From Eutreptiella sp. 'Long Island Sound 2002' (Eukaryota; Euglenozoa; Euglenophyceae; Eutreptiales; Eutreptiaceae), in contig OZ038385.1 in assembly GCA_964036045.1 (NCBI GenBank), positions 39,935,680 to 39,999,679 on the forward strand: DNA of 64,000 nucleotides, in the 5' to 3' direction. Positions 19,454 to 29,419 of this stretch are shown here, piece after piece (position 1 is the stretch's first letter; the number at the start of each line of letters is the position of its first letter). A program made the translations under genes and the position numbers. The notes below the pieces were generated by a model. The model ran no database searches. It saw only the letters and a list, made by a program, of their open reading frames with translations, and was not told the origin of the DNA.

Positions 19454-21238
19454 TGGGGCAAAGGCAGCGTCTCCATATTTGAAATCATGCGCTAGCAGCG
19501 CGGATTCCTCCTTTTCGTAGACCACGAGGTGGGCTTGTTGGTGCTCGTAGGGAGGTCGCGTTGGTTTGAACGACACGTACGTGCCAAGGAACCCCGCTTG
19601 GACGCGCAAGTCGAGAGCATGCGCCAATCCTGGGGCCACTAGGAGCACGGCGGTCTTTGGGGCCTTAGACAACTCGTATGAGGGCGGGGCCAACGTTCCG
19701 CCGGCTCGCTCGGGGGCGCCCGAAGGCGCGGACCTCGTATTGCCGTCGGATCGTGACGAAAACCGCACCAATTGCCCATCTATGCCATGAAAGAGAACAA
19801 TGCCGCATGAGTGGAAGAAGCGGATAGCTAGCGTTTGGACCCCGGTTTTCATGACGTCGCACGGCGCGTGTGTGGTGTCAATCGCCACGACCAAGGAGTC
19901 TTTGGACGGGAACATCGCTCCTAAGGGCGGTGAGGCGCCCCGTCCTCCGGGCAGGTTGACGATCATCATGGTGAGCATTTCCGGGGCTTGTAGGTCTTTG
20001 TTTCCTTCCTTCCGGTCTCTAGCGATCAGGGCTCGATACACTTCGGTAGTCGGCAAAGCGTGCATGTCCCTTGCAAGGAGTTCCCGGGTGAGGAATCAGG
20101 CGCATTCGCGGACTTTAAACATGAGCTCGTCGGCAAAGCGGGATGGGAGTTCCCCATCAAACCGGTAGTAGGCCCAATGCGGGCTCTCGGAAGGAACTAT
20201 GTGGCCAAACGGGTAGTAGGCATTCTTGGTGTTCACCGATACGTTTGCTAGCGCGGGGACAAACATTTCCTTCATTAACTTCATGAATGCACGGGCGTCT
20301 CCAATTTTACGTTGTTTTGGTTGAGATTTGTCTCTCTCCTCGGGCGGCGAAGGCTCAATGTGGTCAAGGAACTCTATGCTCACCTCAAAACGTAGCGTTT
20401 TGTGCAACCAGAGGTCACGCACCGTTGGATGGGCGTGCTTGGCGGCAAAGCGGAAGGGTTCAAACTTAAAATTGATGTCTTCATATCGGCACCTGTCAAA
20501 GGAAGAGGTGTTTAGGAGTAAGGCAACATAGGGCATCGTTTGATGGCCGCTCGTGCGGAACTCGTAGGAGTCTTTGCCGTTCTTTTTGACGTTGTAGGCG
20601 TCCCGAAGTTGTGCTCCGTGGATACATATCACGCTAGAAATGTAAGGAAGGAGAGGAAAAAGGGCGGACGTTGAGCCTAGCATGCGAAAGGTGGCGGCAA
20701 CCACTTGAGCGTCCCACGCCAGAATAACGAACCATCCTTTGAGGTCTTTGTTCTCTTCTTTGGCTTTATCTAGCACGGTTCTTAATTGTTTAGCCCACGG
20801 GGTGGCGGTAGGCGGAGACTTCTTCGCTTCGGTTTGAGAATAGTCCAACTCATACGGCTTTAGGTAGAAACGCTTGTGCTTGAACAAAAGCTTTTCAAGC
20901 TCATTGTAGTTATTGTGCGCAACGGAAGAGACCCTGCCTCGGTCTAGAATTTCCGTGGAGTTGCTCCCAACAAAGGCGGATTGAATATCGGTGCCTTCCA
21001 CATCCAGGTAGAACTCGGAGTAGTCTTGTAGACGGCGGTAAACTTCGGGAACGAAGATGCGTTGGCGTGTGTCAAATATTTTGCCTTCAACGGCTTCAAA
21101 TTGGCGTGACGGAAAGCGTGTTTGTAACGGCGAATTTGAGGCTTGGTGTTTTTGAAAGAGGTTTGACGGGGAATAGTTAAATAGCGTTGAAAGGCCATCG
21201 TCGGCGGCTTTGGAGCTTCCAAATAGGGTGAAATTCAT
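19450..21238 (-). pseudogene. LINE-A first ORF, N-terminal part, unrecognised, fused upstream of AlkB
   Basis: On the minus strand an ORF starts at ATG 21238 (context CACCATGA) and runs 380 codons to TGA at 20096-20098. The same frame then stays open to 19450. Beyond Element 1 it continues in frame at 2344 into the AlkB region, so the original protein was one long polypeptide of about 600 residues plus AlkB. I recognise no domain in it. It has mixed alpha/beta-like composition, with hydrophobic stretches such as GWFVILAWDAQVVAA, and no zinc knuckle or RRM that I can see. By position it is the LINE ORF1 product, which normally binds the element RNA. The TGA (RECA-stop-FLTREL) is probably a nonsense mutation. 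LINE-B lacks this region, so it may be 5'-truncated. Confidence 0.7.
19450..21238 (-). mobile_element. LINE-A, 5' part
   Basis: Upstream half of the LINE-A copy split by Element 1. The coding frame and the single GTAG target join exactly to 2344. The true 5' end lies somewhere in 21239-21450, where it meets LINE-B head-to-head. Confidence 0.8.
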
Positions 21239-21451
21239 GGTGTTCTCGGGATGAACGAAAAGGCAGGTGGCATCAATTGAAAGGTTGCGAGCGTAGATTT
21301 GGACTGGGGAATTGAGGTAATGATTTGAACACTGCGGGAAAGGCTCCAGAACTTGAACAGCCCAGGATTTTCACCAATCACCGAATACCCTGGACTACTG
21401 GTGGATCCATCAACAAAATGCTGAGGGTCAATCGAAAAAAAATAGACACTC
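21239..21451. other. Head-to-head junction of LINE-A and LINE-B
   Basis: No gene. It contains the 5' flank of the LINE-A ORF and a degraded start of LINE-B. The LINE-B frame is broken by a TAG at 21443 after a run of eight A. I cannot place the exact boundary between the two elements. Confidence 0.5.
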
Positions 21452-22720
21452 AGAAAGTGTTGTGGAGGAATTCTTGGTGCCGGAGCCTTTGTCACCCAAC
21501 TCATGGAATTCCAAGAGAAATTGGACGCACCGCCTCCGACCCCGCGTGACAAAATATCCCAATGGAACACCGAAGACAACACGCCTAAAACACCATCACT
21601 CGCTAACACCTCCATGGCCTCCCCTCCTTCACCACCCCTCTTCCCTCCTTCAGGAGTTACCGCACCCAACAACTCCGAGTCAACCTCAAGAACTCCTCTT
21701 CCAACCACATCCAGTCCGTCACCGCCAAACAACGACCAGCCATCGCCTTTGCCAGAGATGCATCCTCAGACCGACGGGAACACGGATGACCAACAACTCC
21801 TCACTCCTATACTGGAAGCCCACACCCACAACCCATACAGCCCAAACATGAATAACGAAGTTGGGAACAAAGCCATCTCAGACTCCCAAGAAGATCACGA
21901 TTTCACCGAAGCTATCAATGTGGATCAAGACCCCTCGCCGGAAGAGAAAGCCGAGCAAACCGACACCATCGTGGTCGGCCACGATCCTACGCCCAAAGTG
22001 AACCCCATCGCTGAAGCTATCAATGTAGATCACGACCCCGCGCCGGAAGAGAAAGCCGAGAAAATTGACACCATCGAAGTCAACCACGATCCTCCGCCTG
22101 AAGAGAACCCCGAAGCTCCCTACGAAATGCCCCCTGCACATTTCGCCTCTAGCAAGGTCCCCGACGGTCTCGACTTTTTTCCAGAACTCTTCACTGCTGA
22201 GGAAGAAGACAGCCTCATTACTATGTTCGATCACCTCCAACCGAATTAAGACACCTCTATGCATCGACATCTGAAGCACTTTGGCTATGGAATGGGAGCT
22301 AATGGCACCGATATCACACGGTTGGAAGACCTACCACCCGAGTTCGGGCCTTACATTGAAAAAATTCTGCTTCAACTGTCCTCCCGCGGCATTTCTATCG
22401 ATGCTCCAAACCAAGTGACTGTCGCCCGTTACGAACCTGGTTCAGGCATGGGAGATCATGTGGATGCCGAAGCGTTGGGCAAATATGTGCTAGACTTGAA
22501 CCTCAAATGTCCTGTCCCCATGCACCTCCGCCATGTGAAAGGGGGACACCACTACGTCCACTGGATGGACTCCGGTTCGCTCACATGTTTGCGAGGAGAA
22601 GCGCGCTGGTCATACTTGCATCGAACTCCCAAAACTACCATGGATGATAGAAATGGCCAATACACGCAACAAGTTCTCCGATACACCATGATCTTGCGCC
22701 ATTGCGAATGCCATGGTTAA
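21452..22720 (+). pseudogene. LINE-B AlkB-like dioxygenase with long disordered N-terminal region
   Basis: The frame opens after TAG 21443 and aligns with LINE-A from GAGAFVTQL (about 21479). About 180 residues of Pro/Ser/Thr/Glu-rich sequence follow, including two imperfect repeats with EAINVD and EEKAE. The AlkB domain starts near VPDGLDFFPELF (about 22157). An in-frame TAA at 22246-22248 splits it; the aligned LINE-A position is a tryptophan. Then come the HxD ligands in GDHVDA (22454-22468), the distal histidine in RWSYLH and the arginine in VLRYTMILRH. The gene ends with TAA at 22718-22720. The next ORF's ATG (22713) overlaps this end in another frame. The 595-bp duplication starts at 22461, inside the HxD motif. 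The residues needed for iron binding are present, but the TAA makes the copy a likely pseudogene. Confidence 0.8.
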
Positions 22721-23055
22721 AAGTCTGAAGGACGTGCTCATCGAGGCTGGCATAGCAGCCCCGTCCGCCTCGACCCTTGTGGAATTTCACATGAACACCG
22801 TGCCTTTTTTCCCTTCTCCTCCCTTAGCCCCAGATCTCACACACCTCACGGCGACCGACCTTGAGCCTACCACCCCCCCGACGGTTGCCGTACGTCCAAC
22901 ACATAATTCAAACACTTCTCGAATCCAGCCACCCTCCAACCCAAGAACCCCCTTCCCCCGTCCGGTGACAACCAAAATGAAAAAAGGCTACGCTCCGGCA
23001 AAGTCATCACCCAAAAGCCTAATCCACACCATCCGTGTCGTCACCCACAACACAG
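22461..23055. repeat. 595-bp direct repeat, left copy, flanking the 23056-28042 insert
   Basis: This segment recurs at 28043-28637 with the same length and about 14 mismatches by eye (about 2.4%). It covers the end of AlkB and the linker to the endonuclease. LINE-B continues upstream of this copy and downstream of the other copy, which is the arrangement of a target site duplication, only far longer than usual. Confidence 0.92.
22713..23055 (+). pseudogene. LINE-B ORF2, 5' end stranded left of the insert
   Basis: ATG 22713 overlaps the AlkB stop (ATGGTTAA) and opens the endonuclease ORF: MVKSLKDVLIEAG, a Pro/Thr-rich linker, then IRVVTHN, the start of the endonuclease fold. The insert at 23056 breaks it right after this. 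The functional-order continuation is at 28638. The overlapping stop and start suggest that ORF2 may be translated by reinitiation, as proposed for some bicistronic LINEs; that is inference. Confidence 0.7.
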
Positions 23056-23075
23056 TAAGTAAGTAAGTAAGTAAG
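23056..23075 (-). repeat. Simple-repeat tail (TAAG)5 at the insert end
   Basis: Five TAAG units directly abut the end of the left 595-bp repeat. In the uninterrupted copy (28637) the target continues AAAAGAAG, so the repeat belongs to the insert. It marks the insert's 3' end on the minus strand. Confidence 0.8.
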
Positions 23076-26000
23076 GGCGGCCGCGTCCGCAGCCTCATCT
23101 GACTTCTCCTTGTTTGTTTTACATGGTGGCCGCCTCTGGCGGGAAGGAGAGCTCTCCACCATCAGTTCCCCTGGCGACCCCTGTCTCACCTCACGGCCGA
23201 GAACTTCAACCAGGTTCCCTTGGGGCATGACCGGCGGTAGGCTCCCTTCAGTCGCTGCCCTCACGGTTTCAGCTCCTTCCGGTCACCCTTTGAAGGACCC
23301 CCCGGCCTTCCCCCCCTAGCACAGCCTATTGGGCGCCTGCAGGCGGGTTTCCTGTGGATAGCCCTCGCCGACAGCGGAGCATTTCTCTCTGTCAACCACA
23401 TTCCACCTCTCCCGACCCCTCACGGGTTGGAGTACCCACTCGGCTCCCGGATGCACTTGGGTGTCGTCCATCCACGGCTGGAGGCCAGGGGGCGACCCTT
23501 TCCACGTTCCCCCTGGTCCCGCTCACGCGTGAACCTACGTGTACTCAGGCCATTGACCCGGGGATCTCAAGGTCAACCCTCACCCCTGCGGACACCTCAC
23601 GGCCGTCCCGGAGTTCAGGGCATTTTCCCAACTTCCCGTGGTCAGGTTCCCCATGGTTGGCCCATGGTTCACCACTCCATGGCGACTGGTTTCCCAATCC
23701 CATGGGGCTGTTGCTTGGCGCTTTTGGCCTCCCTGCCCATCCCATGTCCCATTCCCCTTTGCCTCATCCCGGCACCGGCCCGTTCCCAGCGTCCCATGGA
23801 CTCCCTACCCCGTTGGGCCGTTGTGTGGCTCTAGCCACACGCCCGTCCCCGCCCCGTCCCCTTGCCCCTTCATCCCGTGTTTATACCCCACCGGGTCGCC
23901 TGCAACCCTGTGGCGCGGGCCCACTGGAACCTCTTCCATCCGGGGACCGCTTCGTGCGCTTAGCACGGGTCGCTCCCTTCCCGCCCCCGTCCCTTTCCCC
24001 TGTGCCGCGGCCCCGGCCTAATCCCCTGGGCTGACGTGCGGCCCCATCCCATCCCTCATCCCGTGTTTATACCCCACCGGGCCGCCAGCAACCCTGTGGT
24101 GCGGGCCCACTGGATCCTCATCCATCCGGGGACCGTTTCGTGCGCCTAGCACGGGTCGCTCCCTTCCCGCCCTTTTCTCCTGTGCCGCGGCCCCGGCCTA
24201 ATCCCCTGGGCTGTTGTGCGGCCCCATCCCATCCCTCATCCCGTGTTGATACCCCACCGGACCGCCAGCAACCCTGTGGCGCGGGCCCACTGGATCCTCA
24301 TCCATCCGGGGACCGTTTTGTGCGCCTAGCACAGGTCGCTCCCCTCCCGCCCCCGCCCCTCACTCCTGTGCCGCCTCCCATGCTGTCCTAGTCCCCTGGG
24401 TCCGTCGCGTGGCCCTAGCCACACGTCCTTTTCTGTCCCGTCTCCTTGTGGTGCTGCGGGGTGTTGTCCGCGTTTTTTTTTCTTTCGCCGCGCTTTTTTC
24501 CGCGTAGTTCCCTCCTCCCTGCATGCACGCACCACAACACTGCATCGCCATCTGTCTCGGTTCCGTTCTGTGCTCTCGTCCAGTCCCACCGCCATCCTGT
24601 GGCGCGGCCCTTGGCGGTCCCCGGCCATGCCAGGCGACCCAGCCTTTTAGCCCGCGTTGTTGTACATGTATCTTCTCTCTCTCCTCTCCACCCTCCCCAC
24701 CCCTCTGTCTCCTGCCGGCCCTCTTAGTGTTGTTCTCCTGCTCCCCGTGCTCGCCGCTGGTCGTCCCCGCGCCATGGTTGTGTCTCGCGCGCCCTCACGC
24801 GCCTCTGGGCTTCTGCCCTGTCTTCCGACCTGTAACCGACCTGGACGGCCTCCACAGACACCCCTTCGAGGGGACTCCCCCGTCGTCCTCTCCCGCCGGC
24901 CGCCCCTCCATCAGTTCCCTGATGGTCGGGCGGGGCAGCCGGTATGGCTCTATGCGGGTCATCGGCATGGTTCTTCTCTGTGAGAGACATTGTGTTCCTT
25001 TGCGCCCTTGTTGGCCCCCTGTTCGCCCCACCTCCCGCGCCCTGCCTCCTCTATGTGCCCTTCCTGTGTGTCCGCCTGTTCTGCTGTTGTTGTTTTTTTT
25101 TGTTCGGTGTTCGCGCTCCCCGCTGCTCCCGCGCGCCTTGCGTGTGCCCCCTGCTCTTATCCGTGCTACCCCTGTTCCGCTGCCCTGCACCCCCTCTCTC
25201 GCCTGTCTCCGCTCCCATTCTCCTTCTCGCTGTCGACCCTGCCTGTACTTCTGCCCTCCCTGTCTGAGCCGCGCTGTCACTCGTGTGTGTTACCCGCGTG
25301 CTCTACCCCTGCCCCTCCCCCTCACCTCTACCCTTTTCCCTGGGGTCTCCCCCACCGTAGTGCTCCCTCGGTGCCCGTCTCTCACCCCATCCTGGTTGCC
25401 TTGTGCCCTGTGTGGGGGGGGGGGGTGTATCTGCGGACTGGACTGTGGCCCTGCCCGAGGACTGGCATGGCCGTTGGTTTTCTACGCACCATGCGCCCCC
25501 GCATGTGCCGAAGGAACACGGAGACAACGTCAGGGGACGCTTGTCGAATTCCCGTCGCTGCATTTGCACTGTGGGGCCCAGCCGCATAGACAAAGGTTCG
25601 CAGGTGTCCCATGGCGCCGGTCGCCACCAAGGCCTGGCGTGGTCAACCCCTCGGAGCAGGGCGCACGTAAGTCCAATGTTTTCAATGCAGCACCATCCTG
25701 TCATGCAGAAAGCTTTGCGGCCATGTACCAAGTCAGCGGATAGCCCGCACACTCCGGCTGCCAGTCCACAGGGGCGCCACCGAGACGTGGCTCCACTGCA
25801 CCGGACTGGAGTACACCTGCACGGCCACCTGCCCATCCCAGCAATCTCTCTGATCACACCATCAGCCAAGACTCTGGCACCAACTTGTCGGAATATTGGA
25901 TGTGTCGGCCCGTTGGCCTCTTCTGCAAGTCAGAGCCCTGGCACCGTGCTGCACCCGAAGGGCACAGCGCTGCTCTACGCCTTCGCCGGCCGTTCTCGCC

Positions 26001-26453
26001 AGTCACGACCTTGCGCTCTGCTCCGTCACTGTACCACATTCCGATACTGCTTCCCGTCTGCTTCTCGTTCTGCCCCACACTGCTCGCCGTACCCGCGATA
26101 CGTCTCGCGTTCCACTGCCCGGTTGCTCCCTCCGCACTTGCCTGCGCGCCTGTACTCCGCCGCCCCATCTCCCCTCCCCCCCGCCGCTGGCCCCGTGCTC
26201 TCCGCTCGGGGTTCTCGTCCGCGTCCGCCATCACCACATCCCCCTCCACTTTCAGCCGTGTCCCTGCCCTCTGCTGCGCACCTGCACCTCTCCGCTCCTC
26301 TCCTCCTCTCCTGGTGTCTGTCACATCCCCTCCTCACCCTTCTCCAACTCCGCCGACCCCCTGCGTCCGCCTCCCCGCATCTCATCTGCCCGTCCCTCCG
26401 CATGCCCCTGGCCCCGGGCCCCTAGCGCTTCCCGTTCCTGCTCCTGCCCGGCA
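23076..26453. other. Insert region without a recognised gene
   Basis: Long open frames occur on both strands because the sequence is C- and T-rich on the plus strand and poor in A. Their products are Pro/Arg/Ser-rich with no domain. I see no RT, endonuclease or RNA gene. It includes the tandem repeats at 23871-24400. It may be the long 3' untranslated part of the minus-strand element. Confidence 0.5.
23871..24400. repeat. Tandem repeat, three copies of about 180-186 bp
   Basis: Copies begin CATCCCGTGTT at 23871, 24057 and 24237. Each includes GCGGGCCCACTGGA and a CATCCGGGGACCG segment. The third copy degenerates near 24400. The flanks at 23826 and 24411 share a CTAGCCACACG motif. Confidence 0.85.
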
Positions 26454-28042
26454 CTACGCGTCGCCACCGTACGGCCCCTCCCGCTGCAATAGCTCTCGCA
26501 GCATCTGAACCCTGGGCTTCTTCCCCTTCTCCTGGGGACAGTCCAGGCGCACCCCCGGGAGCGCCGCTCCCAGCGTCCTCCTCCACCGCCCCTCATCCAT
26601 CTCCGTCCCCCTTTCCCTGGGCCTCCCTGCCCTGCCGACCAGGTCACTGAAGGGGCGGGGCCCCATCTTCTCCCGCCTTCTGCTCGTCTTCCCCGCCCAC
26701 TTCACGTAGCGGGCCAGCTCCGCCACTTCCCCCTTTGTCCACCCCGCGACCGTCCCGGGTCCCCTCCGCACCGGCGCCGGCGCATACTGCCGCGGCGGCG
26801 GGGACTCCGAGTCCCAGTCCGTCGGCGTCGGCTCTGGACTGGGGCTGGCCGGCCGCGGCGCCCCCTCCGCCTCCCCTGCCCCTCGCTCCTCCCCCCTGCG
26901 ACGCTTCCCCCTTTCCTGCCCTGCCTCCTCGTCCTCCTCCCTGGCCCTTTTCCCTGACAGCGACCGCCCCTCCACATCCGTGGAGGGGGTGTCCCCTTCC
27001 GGATCCGGGAGGACCCGCCGGGCCCCCCGGTCCACCGCCTCCTCCTCCTCCCGCACCCTGCGCTCCCGCGCCGCCACCTCCCTGTCCCTATCCGCCAGCC
27101 TCACCGCCTCCCCCCTGATCCGCCTCCATGCCCTCTCCTGCATCTCTCCCTCCTGCTCCGGTGGGATAGCCGGCTGTCGGAACGGCACCAGCGGGGTATC
27201 CTCCCGCCCCCTACCCTCCTCTTGTCGTCCTCCCTCCCTTTCCGCCCTCTCAACCCCCTCCTGCCCTCTCCGAAGGTCCGCCCACGTCATCTGCAGCTGC
27301 TCCACTGCCTGTGCTTCCCCTCCCTGCGGCCTGTCGGTCCCTGCCGTCCTCCCCTCCTCCGCCCCGCCCACCGCACCCTTGACCCTGGCCTCCCTCTCCC
27401 GCAGGCTCCTCTCTGCCTCCCCTAACCTCTCCCACGCCCTCCTGTGCTCTTCTCCCTTCCCTTCCTGCGCTCCCCACCCTGTCCCACTAGCCTGCTGGTG
27501 CTGCTGCATGTGCGCCTGTGGCTGCATGCCCGGGTACGCCGGCAGGGGCGGGTACATCATCCCCATCGCCGGGTATGGCGGCAGCGGGAATGGTGGGACG
27601 ATTGGTGGGACGGCTGGCGGGACTACACCTCCCCACCATTCCAATCCCTTCTCTGGGAACACCGGCGAGCCCATGTACCCAAGGCCACTCCCCTTCCCCT
27701 GCCCCTTGCCTTGTCGCCCCATCGCCCCGCGTGCCTTGCCGCCTACTCCGTGGAGTCCCGCACTCCCCTGTCCCTTCCCCTGTAGCCCTTGTTGCCTCGC
27801 TCCTTTCCCCTGCTTGCCCTTGCCGCCTTCTATCTGTCCCGCACCACTGCCCTGCACCGCTGCGCTGCTCTGCTCCGCCTGCGCCCCCTCATCCCCGTCC
27901 TCCCCGGCTCCGTCTCCAACTGGTAGATGTTGTCCGGTCCCTGCTCCGGGGGCTGGCGGCGACGGCGCTGGTGCTCCACGTGCGCCAGCGCTTTGTACCG
28001 CGCCCCCTGCTGGCGGCGCACCTCCCTCTCCTCCTCCGCCCT
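26454..28042 (-). pseudogene. ORF1-like protein of the insert, 5'-truncated (about 529 codons)
   Basis: The minus-strand frame is open across the whole insert end and even into the flanking repeat, so no natural start is visible and the 5' end is probably lost. The product begins Gly/Ala/Lys-rich, has a Pro-Tyr-Met patch (PPYPAMGMMYPP), two charged predicted helices (around REREARVKGAV and RERRVREEEEAVD), a basic KRAREED/GKRRRGEE region, and a C-terminal block starting TVAGWTKGEVAELARYVKWAG. I do not recognise the family. The composition fits an RNA-binding Gag or ORF1 protein of a LINE. Lack of internal stops over 1.6 kb is weak evidence in such GC-rich sequence. Confidence 0.5.
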
Positions 28043-28637
28043 TGGATGCCAAAGCGTTGGGCAAATATGTGCTAGACTTGAACCTCAAATGTCCTGTCCC
28101 CATGCACCTCCGCCATGTGAAAGGGGGACACCACTACGTCCACCGGATGGACTCCGGTTCGCTCACATGTTTGCGAGGAGAAGCCCGCTGGTCATACTTG
28201 CATGCAATTCCCAAAAGTACCATGGATGATAGAAATGGCCAATACACGCAACGAGTTCTCCGATACACCTCGATCTTGCGCCATTGCGAATGCCATGGTT
28301 AAAAGTCTGAAGGACGTGCTCATCGAGGCTGGCATAGCAGCCCCGTCCGCCTCGACCCTTGTGGAATTTCACATGAACACCGTGCCTTTTGTCCCTTCTC
28401 CTCCCTTAGCCCCAGATCTCACACACCTCACGGCGACCGACCTTGAGCCTACCACCCCCCCGACGGTTGCCGTACGTCCAACACATAATTCAAACACTTC
28501 TCGAATCCAGCCACCCTCCAACCCAAGAACCCCCTCCCCCCCTGCGGTGACAACCAAAATGAAAAAAGGCTACGCTCCGGCAAAGTCATCACCCAAAAGC
28601 CTAATCCACACCATCCGTGTCGTCACCCACAACACAG
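28043..28637. repeat. 595-bp direct repeat, right copy
   Basis: Matches 22461-23055 end to end. It directly follows the insert and runs on into the intact continuation of the LINE-B endonuclease. Confidence 0.92.
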
Positions 28638-29419
28638 AAAAGAAGCCTCCGACCCCCCTTCTTTTCCAACATTTCAAACCAGGCTTCGACACTGTTTTCC
28701 TTCAGAAACTCAGGAAAAAACCCCTCCTGCCTCACACTTACATCCGAAAAGGTCACAGAGCTGTGGTTTTCTCAAACGTTTCCCCCCACCACGAACACGG
28801 GTCCGGTTTAGCCTTCTCACCCCTCCTAAGCCAGTTCGTCACCCCTTGCGATAACCCAGACAAAGATGGTCTCATCACAGCTGCCCTCCTCACTCTGCCC
28901 GGTTCACCACCTCTCCTAGTAGCCTCTGTGTACGCGCCTGCAGGCGAGGTATGGAGAAGGAAAGTGGAAACCAGCTTACGCCCCCTCCTCAAGCAATTTC
29001 CAAGCTTCCTGTTGGGAGGTGACTTCAATTGTCTGATCCATCCCGCCTTAGACAGCCAGGGGCTTCTGAGTGACAATCATTGGCCATGGATCAGACACGC
29101 AGCCACGGCCACCCCACCCCTACTAGGCGACACCTTCCGGCTGGCTAAATCTACGACACGCGAGTTCACCAGGTATTCACAAGGACACCGTACCAGCTCG
29201 TCCAGACTAGACTACATTTTCATTTCCCCGCCCTCGCTAGGGAAGATGTCCCTTTTGGACGCAAGCATTCACTCAGAGAACCGAGCTACTGACCACCATC
29301 CCTCCTCGTGCACCCTTTCTGTCCCCCCCACCCCCTTCCACTCATCTACAATTACCAAACGTGTTTTCAGAAAGCTCAACAAGTCTGAGATAAGCACGTT
29401 CAACGATGCACTGTTGTAG
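28295..29419 (+). pseudogene. LINE-B ORF2 endonuclease domain, catalytic Glu replaced, cut by inversion
   Basis: From the ATG at 28295 (in the duplicated segment) a frame of 374 codons encodes a Pro/Thr-rich linker and an apurinic-type endonuclease. Motifs are VVTHN (about residue 112), FLQK (about 137, where active enzymes have E, as LINE-A does), SVYAPA, GGDFNC, SRLDYIF and ATDHHP. The frame then reads KRVFRKLNKSEIS, aligned with the LINE-A linker, and stops at a TAG at 29417 created by the inversion joint at about 29410. Loss of the metal-binding glutamate would abolish nicking by this copy. ORF2 originally continued into RT, which now lies inverted downstream. Confidence 0.85.

Larger units (their letters stand above)
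23056..28042 (-). mobile_element. 4987-bp GC-rich insert, probably a 5'-truncated non-LTR element without RT
   Basis: The insert splits LINE-B and is flanked by 595-bp direct repeats. On the minus strand it begins with coding sequence (26454-28042) and ends with five CTTA units (TAAG on the plus strand, 23056-23075), a simple-repeat tail like those at the 3' ends of many LINEs. I find no endonuclease or RT, so it could be a half-LINE resembling mammalian HAL1, a nonautonomous element, or something else. The 3.4-kb region after the ORF is pyrimidine-rich on the plus strand. Confidence 0.65.

Noticed and set aside
1-22720. LINE-A and LINE-B as one element with a twin-priming 5' inversion
   Set aside because: Both carry their own AlkB and endonuclease and their sequences are diverged, so they are two elements placed head-to-head.
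23056-23075. A simple microsatellite unrelated to the insert
   Set aside because: It abuts the 595-bp repeat exactly and is absent at the matching point 28638, so it belongs to the insert end.
24523-25743. A 406-codon frame in the insert as a host gene
   Set aside because: Pro/Cys/Leu-rich low-complexity product in pyrimidine-rich sequence with several overlapping open frames; no domain seen.
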